A program made the translations under genes and the position numbers. A stretch of 64,000 bases of DNA from the NCBI RefSeq assembly GCF_001522585.2, contig NZ_CP013372.1, positions 2,170,001 to 2,234,000 on the forward strand. Reading direction: 5' to 3'. Positions 63,893 through 64,000 of this stretch are shown here, piece by piece. A model generated the notes under the pieces. That model was not told the DNA's origin. It saw nothing but the letters and a program-made list of their open reading frames with translations, and ran no database searches. The first letter of the stretch is position 1. Each line of letters opens with the position of its first letter. This DNA is from Burkholderia sp. NRF60-BP8 (GTDB taxonomy: Bacteria > Pseudomonadota > Gammaproteobacteria > Burkholderiales > Burkholderiaceae).

Positions 63893-64000
63893 ATGTTCGC
63901 GGGTCATTCAAGTTCTCCCATCATCATGTATTCGTATTCGCTCGACTCCGGAAGCAAACGCATCGTCACGAGACCGTTGGTGGCGTTGCTCACGCTATGC
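63893..64000 (+). CDS. Start of the next fimbrial gene, probably the outer membrane usher (partial)
   Basis: An open frame from ATG 63893 (or ATG 63926) runs to the right edge. It encodes MFAGHSSSPIIMYSYSLDSG, then SKRIVTRPLVALLTLC, which looks like a basic region followed by the start of a signal peptide core. It lies 75 bases after the chaperone gene, where an usher normally follows. Too short to show any usher motif. Confidence 0.45.
   Translation, partial: MFAGHSSSPIIMYSYSLDSGSKRIVTRPLVALLTLC

Overview
The window looks like a replicon of a Burkholderia cepacia complex species, probably the second chromosome. The reasons are very high GC, dense coding with long antisense shadow ORFs, a ZmpB-type metalloprotease beside an M28 aminopeptidase, a Burkholderia-type rhl operon, a 16-strand-type porin, and choline/betaine genes in beta-proteobacterial order. 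This assignment rests on recalled gene content, not on a database search.

Layout. 1-3.6 kb (minus): an aromatic amine dehydrogenase operon (aauB, aauE, aauD, aauA, cytochrome c, then a further exported protein cut by the left edge), divergent from an AraC-type regulator. 4.9-5.9 kb: a GlxA/GbdR-type regulator. 6.3-9.4 kb: a ZmpB-like protease and an M28 aminopeptidase, then a small UPF0145-like protein. 9.9-12.5 kb (minus): an MFS exporter and a porin. 12.8-16.5 kb: an orphan choline/betaine-binding protein and choline sulfatase, divergent from a LysR regulator. 16.7-17.5 kb: purU. 17.7-32.0 kb (minus): the glycine betaine block, transcribed as glyA, M19 dipeptidase-like gene, V4R-like gene, dgcA, dgcB, etfA, etfB, gbcA, gbcB, a betaine-type binding protein and an APC permease, divergent from a GbdR-like regulator. 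33.5-37.6 kb: a secreted beta-propeller/discoidin protein, a MocR regulator and an unknown zinc-ribbon membrane protein. 37.9-39.1 kb (minus): fdhA. 39.4-48.4 kb: a two-partner secretion locus with one TpsB and two tandem TpsA exoproteins. 48.5-57.0 kb (minus): a rhamnolipid operon (rhlA, ICMT-like methyltransferase, rhlB, MFS exporter, rhlC, NodT-type outer membrane factor, EmrA-type fusion protein). 57.7-61.5 kb: betI-betB-betA. 61.6-64 kb: an IS3 orfA remnant, then the start of a chaperone-usher fimbrial operon.

How the genes work together. Most of the window forms one catabolic route: choline-O-sulfate to choline (BetC), to betaine aldehyde (BetA), to glycine betaine (BetB), to dimethylglycine (GbcAB), to sarcosine (DgcAB with EtfAB as electron acceptor). 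Sarcosine would then be oxidised to glycine by enzymes not in the window, and GlyA would link glycine to serine. Formaldehyde released by demethylation can be oxidised by FdhA, and surplus 10-formyl-THF can be hydrolysed by PurU. Three regulators fit the route: BetI with a visible operator, a GbdR-like protein, and a LysR protein beside betC. Interspersed loci encode surface and virulence-type functions: protease, TPS adhesins, rhamnolipids and fimbriae.

The most unusual structures are the tandem tpsA pair (near-identical secretion domains, a 28-residue repeat array and an exact-length 516-bp internal duplication), the methyltransferase inside the rhl operon, and several small ORFs with good ribosome binding sites in leader regions.
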